Positions 8,153 to 15,238 of a stretch of DNA of 64,000 nt are shown here, in pieces. Position numbers and translations under genes: made by a program. Within the stretch, counting starts at the first letter, position 1. Each line of letters starts with the position of its first letter. Source of the DNA: Pseudomonas fluorescens (GTDB lineage Bacteria; Pseudomonadota; Gammaproteobacteria; Pseudomonadales; Pseudomonadaceae); NCBI RefSeq assembly GCF_900636825.1, contig NZ_LR134318.1:1335501-1399500 (forward strand), given 5' to 3'. The notes under the pieces are model-generated. The model was not told the DNA's origin. It did no database searches and saw only the letters and a list, made by a program, of their open reading frames with translations.

Positions 8153-9208
8153 ATGGACGACAACAAGAAGAAAGCCTTGGCTGCGGCCCTGGGTCAGATC
8201 GAACGTCAATTCGGCAAGGGTGCCGTAATGCGTATGGGCGATCAGGATCGTCAGGCGATCCCGGCCATTTCCACTGGCTCTCTGGGTCTGGACATCGCAC
8301 TCGGCATCGGCGGTCTGCCAAAAGGCCGTATTGTTGAAATCTACGGTCCTGAATCCTCCGGTAAAACCACACTGACCTTGTCCGTGATCGCTCAGGCGCA
8401 AAAAGCCGGTGCGACCTGCGCATTCGTCGACGCCGAGCACGCCCTCGATCCAGAATACGCCGGCAAGCTGGGCGTCAACGTCGATGACCTGCTGGTGTCC
8501 CAGCCGGACACCGGTGAACAGGCTCTGGAAATCACCGACATGCTGGTGCGCTCCAACGCCGTTGACGTAATCATCGTCGACTCCGTGGCAGCACTGGTTC
8601 CGAAGGCTGAAATCGAAGGCGAAATGGGTGACATGCACGTGGGCCTGCAAGCCCGTCTGATGTCCCAGGCGCTGCGCAAGATCACCGGTAACATCAAGAA
8701 CGCGAACTGCCTGGTGATCTTCATCAACCAGATCCGTATGAAGATCGGCGTGATGTTCGGTAGCCCGGAAACCACCACCGGTGGTAACGCGCTGAAGTTC
8801 TACGCTTCGGTTCGTCTCGACATCCGCCGTACCGGCGCGGTGAAGGAAGGCGACGAAGTTGTCGGCAGCGAAACCCGCGTCAAGGTTGTGAAGAACAAAG
8901 TGGCTTCGCCGTTCCGTCAGGCCGAGTTCCAGATTCTTTACGGCAAAGGCATTTACCTCAATGGCGAGATGATCGACCTGGGTGTGTTGCACGGTTTCGT
9001 CGAGAAGTCCGGCGCCTGGTATGCCTATGAAGGCACCAAAATCGGTCAGGGCAAGGCCAACTCGGCCAAGTTCCTGGCAGATAACCCGGAAATCGCCGCG
9101 AAGCTCGAGAAGCAACTGCGTGACAAGCTGTTGACACCAGCAGTGATCGACTCCAAGGCTTCTGCAGTCAAAGAGACCGAAGACGATCTGGCCGACGCTG
9201 ATATCTGA
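8153..9208 (+). CDS. recA: Recombinase RecA
   Basis: This 351-aa RecA is the normal length. It has the Walker A motif GPESSGKTT at residues 65-73, the Walker B region [13 protein letters not shown], loop L2 ([20 protein letters not shown]) and the acidic C-terminus. It catalyses strand exchange and triggers LexA self-cleavage, and phage-type repressors of tailocins and prophages. I chose ATG 8153 ([10 protein letters not shown]) with GAGGA at 8143-8147. recX follows after 8 bases, so the two form an operon. Confidence 0.98.
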   Translation: MDDNKKKALAAALGQIERQFGKGAVMRMGDQDRQAIPAISTGSLGLDIALGIGGLPKGRIVEIYGPESSGKTTLTLSVIAQAQKAGATCAFVDAEHALDPEYAGKLGVNVDDLLVSQPDTGEQALEITDMLVRSNAVDVIIVDSVAALVPKAEIEGEMGDMHVGLQARLMSQALRKITGNIKNANCLVIFINQIRMKIGVMFGSPETTTGGNALKFYASVRLDIRRTGAVKEGDEVVGSETRVKVVKNKVASPFRQAEFQILYGKGIYLNGEMIDLGVLHGFVEKSGAWYAYEGTKIGQGKANSAKFLADNPEIAAKLEKQLRDKLLTPAVIDSKASAVKETEDDLADADI

Positions 9209-9216
9209 TTGCAGCG

Positions 9217-9687
9217 ATGACCACCGCCGTACTCGATACCCTCGTCGCTGTGCGGCGAACCGCGATGGACCTGCTCGCGCGCCGCGAGCATGGTCGAGTC
9301 GAGCTGACGCGTAAATTGCGTCAGCGCGGCGCTGAGGCAGAGATGATCGAAACAGCTCTCGACCGTTTGACGGAAGAGGGCCTGCTTTCCGAAGCCCGCT
9401 ACCTTGAAAGCTTTGTTTCCTATCGTGCGCGTTCCGGTTACGGCCCGTTGCGGATTCGTGAAGAGCTCAGCCAGCGCGGTTTGCAACGCCCCGATATCGA
9501 ACTTGCCTTGCGCGAAAGCGGTATCAATTGGCAGGAGCAGCTTCGCGAAACCTGGCAACGAAAATTTGCCGGACATTTGCCGATAGATGCCAAGGAACGG
9601 GCCAAGCAAGGTCGATTCCTCGCTTATCGAGGGTTCTCGATGGAGATGATCAACCGCTTGTTCAGCGGCAGAGGGGTGGATGATTAA
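9217..9687 (+). CDS. recX: RecA regulatory protein RecX
   Basis: This 156-aa protein has the helical repeats of RecX ([54 protein letters not shown]). It binds RecA filaments and limits their extension. It directly follows recA and is followed by a strong intrinsic terminator. Confidence 0.95.
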   Translation: MTTAVLDTLVAVRRTAMDLLARREHGRVELTRKLRQRGAEAEMIETALDRLTEEGLLSEARYLESFVSYRARSGYGPLRIREELSQRGLQRPDIELALRESGINWQEQLRETWQRKFAGHLPIDAKERAKQGRFLAYRGFSMEMINRLFSGRGVDD

Positions 9688-9690
9688 AAT

Positions 9691-9726
9691 AACGGCCCGC
9701 TATGAAAATAGCGGGCCGTTTTTTTT
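9691..9726 (+). terminator. Intrinsic terminator of recA-recX
   Basis: AACGGCCCGCTAT and its inverted copy ATAGCGGGCCGTT flank a GAAA loop and are followed by a run of T. It ends the recA-recX transcript before the stranded LOG fragment encoded on the other strand. Confidence 0.93.
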
Positions 9727-9730
9727 GCAT

Positions 9731-10060
9731 TCAAATCATCTTTGACGGTTCGCGAGAACGCTGGATTGCTTGCTGCGGCGGCGAGTCGGCCCAGTTTTGC
9801 GGCAGGTTGATGTAATCGATCAACTCTCTCAAGCGTCCGTGAGTGCGGGCGTTGAAGGCGAAGGCAAGTCGCGCCAGATGGCTGTATTGCGCTTCGTCGT
9901 GTTCCTCGCCGCTGTAGGCGTGTTGATGAAAGCGGTCACTCAGGCACAAGTCGGCGAACGCTTCCTGCATCTGTTCCAGTGCTTGATCGCTGAGCTTGTG
10001 ATTCATGCGGATCACGAACTGCCGCTTGAGCCAGCGGCTGGAGTGAAAGTTGCTGTAGAA
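9731..10060 (-). pseudogene. Stranded C-terminal part of a LOG-family gene, cut off by the mobile element
   Basis: Reading the minus strand from 10060 gives FYSN-FHSSRWLKRQF, then the 94-residue frame VIRMNHKLSDQALEQ...LPQNWAD.... FYSN at 10049-10060 is also present at residues 265-268 of the LOG-family gene at 16371-17342. Joining that gene at FYSN to this fragment restores a continuous ~373-residue protein, close to my recollection of the usual length of this family in Pseudomonas. Upstream of FYSN this frame runs only six more codons (PHWVE...) before a stop, all within element DNA. The fragment therefore has lost its promoter and N-terminus; a GTG at 10015 could at most start a short remnant. 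Confidence 0.85.
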
Positions 10061-10062
10061 CT
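10050..10062. other. attL of the element
   Basis: TTGCTGTAGAACT occurs here and at 16540-16552. Left of it is the stranded LOG C-terminus; right of it begins element DNA. On the minus strand the core encodes the conserved peptide FYSN of both LOG and NadB. Confidence 0.85.
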
Positions 10063-10106
10063 CGACCCAATGAGGCTAAACCCAATGGATACAGGGGTTT
10101 CAGCCG

Positions 10107-11591
10107 ATGAGCGTCCTCAAGAGTCCCCAAAATGGGACAAACCTGTTACAAACCGCCCTTGCCAAGCCGTACCACTATCGTCGGTCTGGCCGCTATTACC
10201 TTCGCCTTCGCCCGCAAGGCGCCACTCAAGGCTTCTTTACGTTATCGCTTAGGACCACCGATAAGGCCACCGCAATGCAAATCTCGAAGGACATCCTCAA
10301 GACCCTCTCTCTTTTCCACTTGGATAACCCAAAGGCCTCCTGGAGGGAGCTTAAAGAGCGCCTGATTACCATCGCTGAGGAGTGCCTTACGATGGCCCAC
10401 GGAGACGACTCCTTGGTGGCCTATGAGATGATCTATGACGAGCTTCGGTTGTCCTTACGTGAGGCCTCGGCTAAAGAACCGTTGACCGTTGACCAACAAA
10501 GGGCTGCCGGTAAGTACGTGGAGGTCCTTGAGGCTGCTCAGGAGCGTTTGAAGGGCAGACCTCAGAAGCTGGTAGAGATCATAAGAGAGCTGAAGGGTGA
10601 GTCTTGTGGCACGTCAATGGCCCCATATCTGCCCCTATCTGTATTGCCGTCCACACCAGTGGCGCTCAGCACACCGATGACCTTCAAGACCCTCTCGGGG
10701 CTCTACATGGACGAGCGCAAAGACAGCATTCAGGCCAGCACCATGAGGGACGTGAAGTCCTCGTGTGAGGCTATCGGTTCGATCCTTGGGGACCTGAACT
10801 TGAGGACCCACACAAGGGAGGACATGAGGAATCTGAGGGATAAACTCTTGGAGGACCGCAAAGCTTCGACGGTGAAGAAGCTGCTCACCAGATTCTCGAC
10901 TGTAATGGACTGGGCTGTGAACAATGGCTATCTCGAAAAGAGCCTTGATAAGGGCTTGAAGCCAACTAAGGGAGCCGATAGCTCTCGTGAGCCGTTCTCT
11001 CGGGATCAGGTGAAAGCCCTGATGGATCACGCGAAGACCCTTCCAGTAGACGCATGGCAGCGCTGGGCGTTGTCCCTTGGGGTCATCACTGGGGCTCGCA
11101 TCGAGGAAATCAGGCAGTTGACCAAGGCGGACATCAAGGAGGTCCCAGGTGTCAGTGGTGCGAACCGCACTTGGGTCATCGACATAAACAGGAACGATGG
11201 GAAGTCAGTTAAGACCAATAGCTCAGTGAGGGTCATTCCGTTGACCGATGGGGCCTATGGGTTTGATCTTCAAGCGTTCCTTGAGTTTGTCGCAAAGGCC
11301 GACTCTCGGTTGTTCACGTTGGGCGCTGGGCAGTTCTCCGGGGTGCTCAATGGGACCCTTAGGGAAGTCCTGGGCCTCAAGACTGATAGAACACAAACCT
11401 TCCACTCACTGCGTCACTCTCTCGCGGGAGCCTTGAAGGCCGCTGAGGTCCCTGTGGGCACCGCCGAGTCGATCTTGGGGCATTCCTCGGGGTCGATCAG
11501 TTACGACCTTTATGGGGCCGGGAGTGCCGTAGAGGTGGGGCGGATGGCTGAGGCATTGAGGGCAGCCTTCAAGATGGAGGCCGCACAATGA
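10107..11591 (+). CDS. int: Tyrosine site-specific integrase
   Basis: This 494-aa phage-type integrase has an N-terminal arm-binding-like segment (PYHYRRSGRYYLRLRPQG). A central core-binding domain covers about 190-290 (TFKTLSGLYMDERKDSIQASTMRDVKS), followed by a complete catalytic domain. The catalytic residues are Arg331 (GARIEEI), His433-x-x-Arg436 (HSLRH), His459 (GHSSG) and the probable nucleophile Tyr469 (YDLYG). It would recombine the 13-bp core at 10050/16540. The ATG at 10107 has AGGGG about 10 bases upstream. A 20-base sequence repeated at the right end of the element lies in codons 9-16, so the gene start doubles as a possible arm site. Its stop overlaps the next start (ATGA). Confidence 0.93.
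   Translation: MSVLKSPQNGTNLLQTALAKPYHYRRSGRYYLRLRPQGATQGFFTLSLRTTDKATAMQISKDILKTLSLFHLDNPKASWRELKERLITIAEECLTMAHGDDSLVAYEMIYDELRLSLREASAKEPLTVDQQRAAGKYVEVLEAAQERLKGRPQKLVEIIRELKGESCGTSMAPYLPLSVLPSTPVALSTPMTFKTLSGLYMDERKDSIQASTMRDVKSSCEAIGSILGDLNLRTHTREDMRNLRDKLLEDRKASTVKKLLTRFSTVMDWAVNNGYLEKSLDKGLKPTKGADSSREPFSRDQVKALMDHAKTLPVDAWQRWALSLGVITGARIEEIRQLTKADIKEVPGVSGANRTWVIDINRNDGKSVKTNSSVRVIPLTDGAYGFDLQAFLEFVAKADSRLFTLGAGQFSGVLNGTLREVLGLKTDRTQTFHSLRHSLAGALKAAEVPVGTAESILGHSSGSISYDLYGAGSAVEVGRMAEALRAAFKMEAAQ
10133..10152 (+). repeat. Left copy of a 20-bp sequence repeated at the right end (possible integrase arm site)
   Basis: TGGGACAAACCTGTTACAAA here matches 16310-16329 at 19 of 20 positions, in the same orientation. 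One copy near each end of an integrated element is what arm-type integrase or excisionase sites would give. The function is inferred. Confidence 0.6.
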
Positions 11592-11920
11592 GCAAAGTGA
11601 CCATCACTAACAATCCACTGGTCGCGCTTCGCTTGGGTCTACCTTTCCGGCTATGCCGTCTGCCTGACAAAGGGCCTCAATTCGGCCACGGTGTTTATAT
11701 ACCGCCAGGGCACCTACAGCGATTCATGACAATGCACGCTATGTCTCTAATTGAGGACTTGGAGGCCTTGGCGATACGCGATGAGATGATGCAAGAAGAA
11801 GTTGATAGGCTTCGGCTCAGTATCGACACTCGACGGGCTACTTGTGGACTTTCTCCAAGGGCACTGGTGGGGCATACCGAGCAATCGGACATAGTGGGGC
11901 GCGTGGAGGTCGCACTGTAA
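11588..11920 (+). CDS. Unknown small element protein with a central helix
   Basis: This 110-aa protein is not recognised. Its start overlaps the integrase stop (ATGA) and its stop overlaps the next start (TAATG), so the three genes are translationally coupled. Residues about 45-80 (MTMHAMSLIEDLEALAIRDEMMQEEVDRLRLSIDTRR) are predicted to form a charged helix or coiled coil, and the N-terminus is basic. Size and position next to int would suit a recombination directionality factor or a small regulator, but no motif proves it. Confidence 0.65.
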   Translation: MSKVTITNNPLVALRLGLPFRLCRLPDKGPQFGHGVYIPPGHLQRFMTMHAMSLIEDLEALAIRDEMMQEEVDRLRLSIDTRRATCGLSPRALVGHTEQSDIVGRVEVAL

Positions 11921-12534
11921 TGACGATGAAATTCGTTAAGCAGAACTTTATGGGCATCGAACTGGATGTCCTAATTGGGCATCCTGAACATAGACTTCTG
12001 TTTATCGCTACGCAGGTCGCTAAGGCTGCTGGGTTGAAGAACCCGGCTGTAGCTATCAACGTGGCACGCCGCAACCACGGTTCTGGCGGGGCTTTGGAGA
12101 CACTAATACTGCCAGATAGTATTAGTCTCCCGGTGGACTCTAAGGGCGCAGTGAATAAGGCTCGGCGCTATCGGGGTGCGGGGATGCAGCTTCTTGAGGC
12201 ACTGGTGGCGGAAAACGCCACTTGTGAACTACCACTCGACCAGGGAGGGAAGAAGTACCGCATCACCACCACGCTTTTCACTGAGGCTGAGACCTATCAG
12301 ATGCTCCTTCGGGGTCACGCCCCAGCCTCTGAACCATTCCGCAAGTGGGTCACTGAGGAGGTTCTCCCTTCGATCCGCAAGACTGGCACCTACAACATCC
12401 ACGAAAGCGAAACTAAGGAAGCCCAGCAGTTCGCGGGGGAGTTCGCACAGCTCCACTCGGCAATCTCTGAGCTGACCAGTGAGGTCCTCAGTCTCAAGGA
12501 GATCATCGCGGGCTTCCAAAAACCCTCACTATAA
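11920..12534 (+). CDS. BRO-N domain antirepressor-like protein
   Basis: This 204-aa protein starts at ATG 11920, preceded by GGAGG at 11905-11909. The N-terminal part has the BRO-N pattern (NFMGIELDVLIGHPEHRLLFIATQVAKAAGLKNP..., then a middle block ending in TLFTEAETYQMLLRGH and FRKWVTEEVLPSIRKTGTY). This fold binds DNA in phage antirepressors and baculovirus BRO proteins. The C-terminus (LHSAISELTSEVLSLKEII) is a predicted coiled coil. The first phage-type promoter overlaps its last codons (KPSL), so the gene ends at the switch to the next transcription unit. Confidence 0.85.
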   Translation: MTMKFVKQNFMGIELDVLIGHPEHRLLFIATQVAKAAGLKNPAVAINVARRNHGSGGALETLILPDSISLPVDSKGAVNKARRYRGAGMQLLEALVAENATCELPLDQGGKKYRITTTLFTEAETYQMLLRGHAPASEPFRKWVTEEVLPSIRKTGTYNIHESETKEAQQFAGEFAQLHSAISELTSEVLSLKEIIAGFQKPSL

Positions 12535-12538
12535 GGGG
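12518..12538 (+). promoter_or_regulatory. T7/T3-class phage RNA polymerase promoter, copy 1
   Basis: AAAAACCCTCACTATAAGGG at 12518-12537, followed by G, matches the T3 promoter (AATTAACCCTCACTAAAGGG) in the specificity region AACCCTCACTA. It also has the T7-like initiation region CACTATA. Known T7-group phages of Pseudomonas such as gh-1 use, as I recall, promoters with the same AAAAACCCTCACT core. An identical 21-bp copy lies 71 bases downstream, so chance is very unlikely. It needs a phage polymerase that is not encoded in the element. Confidence 0.82.
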
Positions 12539-12588
12539 AACCCAAGGATGGGACCCCGAGTGTGTGCGTGTGAGGTGAGGCCTGAATT

Positions 12589-12609
12589 AAAAACCCTCAC
12601 TATAAGGGG
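12589..12609 (+). promoter_or_regulatory. T7/T3-class phage RNA polymerase promoter, copy 2
   Basis: This is identical over 21 bases to copy 1 and in the same orientation, spaced 71 bases from it. It is followed at once by a purine-rich leader and a strong AGGAGG (12613-12618). Tandem promoters of this kind mark the T7 primary origin and late transcription starts. Transcripts from both copies would run through all downstream element genes. Confidence 0.82.
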
Positions 12610-12628
12610 GACAGGAGGATAAGCCCGC

Positions 12629-12793
12629 TTGGTTAAACCAAGTGGCACCTTCTGCCCACCTACTGCCAGTCCTTTGGGCTGGTCACTGCTGACCCATTGC
12701 CTGTGTCTCTGGGTCGCCTTCTTGTCTATCGCCAGTCGCTGCCCCTCGGGGTCATGCCAAGGTGGGCAACGGGAGGACAATCGGGAGCTATGA
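12629..12793 (+). CDS. Possible small membrane protein (TTG start), uncertain
   Basis: A 54-residue frame begins with TTG 10 bases after AGGAGG (12613-12618), directly downstream of the second phage-type promoter. The product would have one hydrophobic segment (GWSLLTHCLCLWVAFLSIA). The start lies in a small palindrome (CTTGGTTAAACCAAG, 12628-12642). The strong Shine-Dalgarno with no other start nearby supports it; the rare start codon and lack of recognisable homology weaken it. Confidence 0.35.
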   Translation: MVKPSGTFCPPTASPLGWSLLTHCLCLWVAFLSIASRCPSGSCQGGQREDNREL

Positions 12794-12908
12794 GCCCGAG
12801 CCTAAGGCAGACAGGCGTATCGTGGTGTTCGCTCAATGTGACCTGGTGTTCACTTTGGGCCTTTTCGAGAACTGGGGGCGCTCGAACTGACCACGAGAAC
12901 AGGGGGGG

Positions 12909-13045
12909 CTTAAAGAACTTAAAGATTAACTAAGAGGTTCTCTTGGAGATCATTAATTATCTTGTGTAAACAAGTAATTAAATCTTTAGGTTTATCTTTG
13001 GGTCTTAGTGATTAACTTTAAGTTTCTCTCTTGGTGTCTTAAGGT
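12909..13045. other. AT-rich spacer downstream of the tandem phage promoters (candidate replication origin)
   Basis: This is the most AT-rich stretch of the element, with short direct repeats (GATTAACT at 12924 and 13010; CTTAAAGA-type repeats) and no credible ORF. It lies about 300 bases after two tandem phage-type promoters. The T7 primary origin has the same plan: two tandem promoters followed by an AT-rich region. Primase-type sites (GGGTC, at about 12999-13003) are present but are too short to be evidence. The region 12794-13121 otherwise holds nothing I can assign, apart from an 11-bp AGGCGTATCGT at 12813 repeated at 13489. Confidence 0.4.
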
Positions 13046-13121
13046 TAGGACGGGTCTTGTCAGACCACGAACCTGGGAACTTCGAGGTAGCTCAAAGAGC
13101 AAACAAAAGGAGCCTGTATAC

Positions 13122-13403
13122 ATGACCAAAAAGATAGTCCCGAGACCTGATGCCTCAGAGGAGCACTTGGCGATTATAGGGTCTCTCCGTGAGGCCATCG
13201 ACGTGCCCGCTAAGTTGCACCTGCTAATTGACCTGAGGTCTTCCTATAAGCCCCACCGTGAGTGGAGCCGGGAGGAGCAGTACCTCATTGACCACCATAG
13301 GTCGCCACTGCTGCCCAAGCTGATAGCGTCCCTTGGAGCTGCTGGTGTCTCACTTCGGGACGCCCTGAGCGTGCCACTGTTATTCAAGATGAACGCGAAG
13401 TAA
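13122..13403 (+). CDS. Unknown element protein
   Basis: This 93-aa basic protein is not recognised (MTKKIVPRPDASEEHLAII...SREEQYLIDHHRSPLLPKL...). I chose ATG 13122 because AGGAG at 13108-13112 precedes it; the longer reading from 13008 begins in the AT-rich spacer. The leader AGAGCAAACAAAAGGA (13096-13111) is shared with the KilA-N gene at 15239, which suggests common control. It appears to be mostly helical. Confidence 0.7.
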   Translation: MTKKIVPRPDASEEHLAIIGSLREAIDVPAKLHLLIDLRSSYKPHREWSREEQYLIDHHRSPLLPKLIASLGAAGVSLRDALSVPLLFKMNAK

Positions 13404-13468
13404 TTACACCGGTTGTCCTCACAGCGTTAGCCGCACTAACCAAGGGCACTTAATAGAAATCAAGAATC

Positions 13469-13555
13469 CATAGAGCAACTTTCAGGGTAGGCGTATCGTC
13501 CGTCTTCTCCGTGTCTTGTCGTGCGCTCTACGTGCGGACTGAAAGTTGCTCTATG
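13469..13555. repeat. 17-bp perfect inverted repeat enclosing 53 bases, before an element gene
   Basis: CATAGAGCAACTTTCAG (13469-13485) and CTGAAAGTTGCTCTATG (13539-13555) are exact inverted copies. In RNA they would form a 17-bp stem with a 53-base loop ending 24 bases before the start of the next gene. The rest of 13404-13579 has no ORF I can support. An RNase III processing site, as used between T7 genes, or a translation-control structure would fit. Confidence 0.75.
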
Positions 13556-13579
13556 GGTAGGTCGGAGAAATATACCCAA

Positions 13580-13966
13580 ATGAACATCAACATCACCGCT
13601 GTAACTCCCTCTAAGGCCACCGTGAACGGTCAGCCAATGGCCCGAGAGTATGTCGAGACTTTGTTGTTGCCCCTATTGGTGGCAGCACACGGCAAGAACT
13701 ACTCGGGAATCCTTCAGGTTGCTCAAGTATTTGCCGCTGCTGGTCTGTCCCTGAGTGCATCCCCTGAGGCCGCTCGTAGTTATCGAGAGCATATGGCCGA
13801 GAAGGCAGCACTTGAAGCTCGTCAGATTGCTGAGGCTAAGGCCAACGCTGAGCGGTGCCGTGTGCCGACCCCACAGGAAATCGCAGAGAAGAAGGCCGAG
13901 CGTGCGCGTCAGGCTCAAGCCATCCGTGAGCGCGGTGAGCGTCTCCGTGCCCAGCTTGGCCGCTGA
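13580..13966 (+). CDS. Unknown element protein with charged C-terminal helix
   Basis: This 128-aa protein is unrecognised. The N-terminal half (NINITAVTPSKATVNGQPM...YVETLLLPLLVAAHGKNYSG) is followed by a long alanine-, glutamate- and arginine-rich helix (about residues 72-128, REHMAEKAALEARQIAEAKA onward). The ATG at 13580 is supported by GGAG 12-15 bases upstream. It directly precedes the putative capsid-fold gene, the place of a scaffold in many phages, and the highly charged helical tail is scaffold-like; that role is only an inference. Confidence 0.65.
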   Translation: MNINITAVTPSKATVNGQPMAREYVETLLLPLLVAAHGKNYSGILQVAQVFAAAGLSLSASPEAARSYREHMAEKAALEARQIAEAKANAERCRVPTPQEIAEKKAERARQAQAIRERGERLRAQLGR

Positions 13967-14007
13967 TAGCAACCACACCCATTCATAACCTTTAGGAGTT
14001 ACAAGCA

Positions 14008-15018
14008 ATGAAGCCTTTTCAATACAAGACCCCTGAGCGGGTCTACACCCAATCCGTGAAGTCCCTCGGGCTTACCCAAGCGACATTCCACAGTTCGGAC
14101 ATTCGGGCCGAAGAGGTGGCTGCAAGCGACCCAGCAGTCTACGCCTTGGCAATGCAGGAAGCCGCCGATGAGCACCTGAATGGCGAAGAGTGGCGGGAGG
14201 ACATGAACAATGCTTTCCCGTCCGAAGTGCGCCCTTATGGTTCAATCCCAACGTGCCCCCAAGTTGCCCTGATGGCTGATCGGTCAGTGACCTTCGATCC
14301 CCGGCAGACCTACGATGGTCGCACAGTGACCAAGGGTGTAGCTCTGGCAGGCTCGCTTGTGTCCATGGAGGCCCCTGAGGTCGGCGTGTTGGTGTCGGCT
14401 CGAATCTCTATCCTCGACCACACCGTCCAGTTTGGTTTCACTGAGCGGAGCATGGAGCAGACCGCCAATAAGGTCCTAAATGACCTTGAGCTGACCATGG
14501 CTGGTAAGATCGCTGAGAGCCTGGAGAGCCAACCCTCGGTCTCTAAGGTCTACGTTGGGCCACTCACTGGCACACCGGCTGCCCAGGCTGAGGACTTCCT
14601 TGACCTCATCGCCACCCACCTGGACACCTACTGGGGCCGTGACATCTCAGAGTTTGGCGTTCTGATTCCCGTGAGTCTTCGCCCTGTTCTTAATCGTGCC
14701 GCCCAAAGGGCAGGCTTGGAGGACATCGACGAATTGGTGGGCACTCGTGTGCAGGTCTACAGCGGACCAGATCGAGGCATCTTCTTGGCACCCAAAGCGT
14801 TCGCTCTGTTGTCCTTTCGTGAGAACCGTGAAGGCGACGTGTGGCGCATTGAGCTGAGCCGCAATAGTGCCTCGCTGAGCTGGGAGCTGGAGGTCAGCGC
14901 AGTGGTAGACGTAATGGCTACCGCTATGGTCGAGGTGAAGGTAAACGGTTCTGACTGGGAGACCACCCCAGTGGCCTTGCCTCTCATCAAGCAGATCGTC
15001 CTTTCGGATGCGCCTTGA
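14008..15018 (+). CDS. Putative capsid-fold (HK97-like) structural protein
   Basis: This 336-aa protein is not firmly recognised. The order of segments resembles a major capsid protein of the T7 gp10 / HK97 type. It has a beta segment, a long amphipathic spine-like helix near 145-170 (RSMEQTANKVLNDLELTMAG) and a helix followed by a VLIPVSLRPVL-type segment. It ends with a beta-rich part (VQVYSGPDRGIFLAPKAFAL) and a hydrophobic helix (VSAVVDVMATAMVEVKVNG). TAGGAG at 13991-13996 precedes the ATG. It is the largest non-integrase gene and lies downstream of the phage-type promoters, as expected of a late structural gene. It could equally be an unrelated protein; a structure prediction would settle it. 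Confidence 0.5.
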   Translation: MKPFQYKTPERVYTQSVKSLGLTQATFHSSDIRAEEVAASDPAVYALAMQEAADEHLNGEEWREDMNNAFPSEVRPYGSIPTCPQVALMADRSVTFDPRQTYDGRTVTKGVALAGSLVSMEAPEVGVLVSARISILDHTVQFGFTERSMEQTANKVLNDLELTMAGKIAESLESQPSVSKVYVGPLTGTPAAQAEDFLDLIATHLDTYWGRDISEFGVLIPVSLRPVLNRAAQRAGLEDIDELVGTRVQVYSGPDRGIFLAPKAFALLSFRENREGDVWRIELSRNSASLSWELEVSAVVDVMATAMVEVKVNGSDWETTPVALPLIKQIVLSDAP

Positions 15019-15053
15019 GGGACCCGCAAGTAGGGCCTAAAGGGTCCCCTCAA
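15015..15053 (+). terminator. Stem-loop at the end of the putative capsid gene
   Basis: TTGAGGGACCC (15015-15025) pairs with GGGTCCCCTCAA (15042-15053), with one bulged base, directly over the stop codon of the preceding gene. There is no long T run, so a bacterial intrinsic terminator is doubtful. A phage-polymerase terminator or mRNA 3' processing structure is possible. Confidence 0.45.
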
Positions 15054-15148
15054 GTCTGAGGGGGCCTCGCTGGATTCCATCAATCAACGAGTCCAAATCT
15101 GGACCGGTTAACGCCCGTCGCTGGGCATTCATCAAACACAGTCTTTCT

Positions 15149-15227
15149 GTTTGCTCTCTGTGCCATCGATCAGAGCCCGTCATGGGGCCTGTGTGCTGGT
15201 CTGTGGGAGCGAACTCAGAGAGCAAAC
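15149..15227. repeat. 12-bp perfect inverted repeat with 55-base loop abutting a ribosome binding site
   Basis: GTTTGCTCTCTG (15149-15160) and CAGAGAGCAAAC (15216-15227) are exact inverted copies. The right arm lies just before the AAAAGGA Shine-Dalgarno of the KilA-N gene. Size and spacing parallel the 17-bp repeat at 13469-13555, although the sequences differ. Confidence 0.65.
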
Positions 15228-15238
15228 AAAAGGAAAAC

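Noticed and set aside
8150..9115. Long minus-strand frame opposite recA
   Set aside because: It is a shadow of the GC-rich third-codon pattern of recA, without a ribosome binding site or protein family.
12697..12933. 78-codon frame in the spacer after the phage-type promoters
   Set aside because: No ribosome binding site and atypical composition; the TTG frame at 12629 in another phase fits the AGGAGG better.
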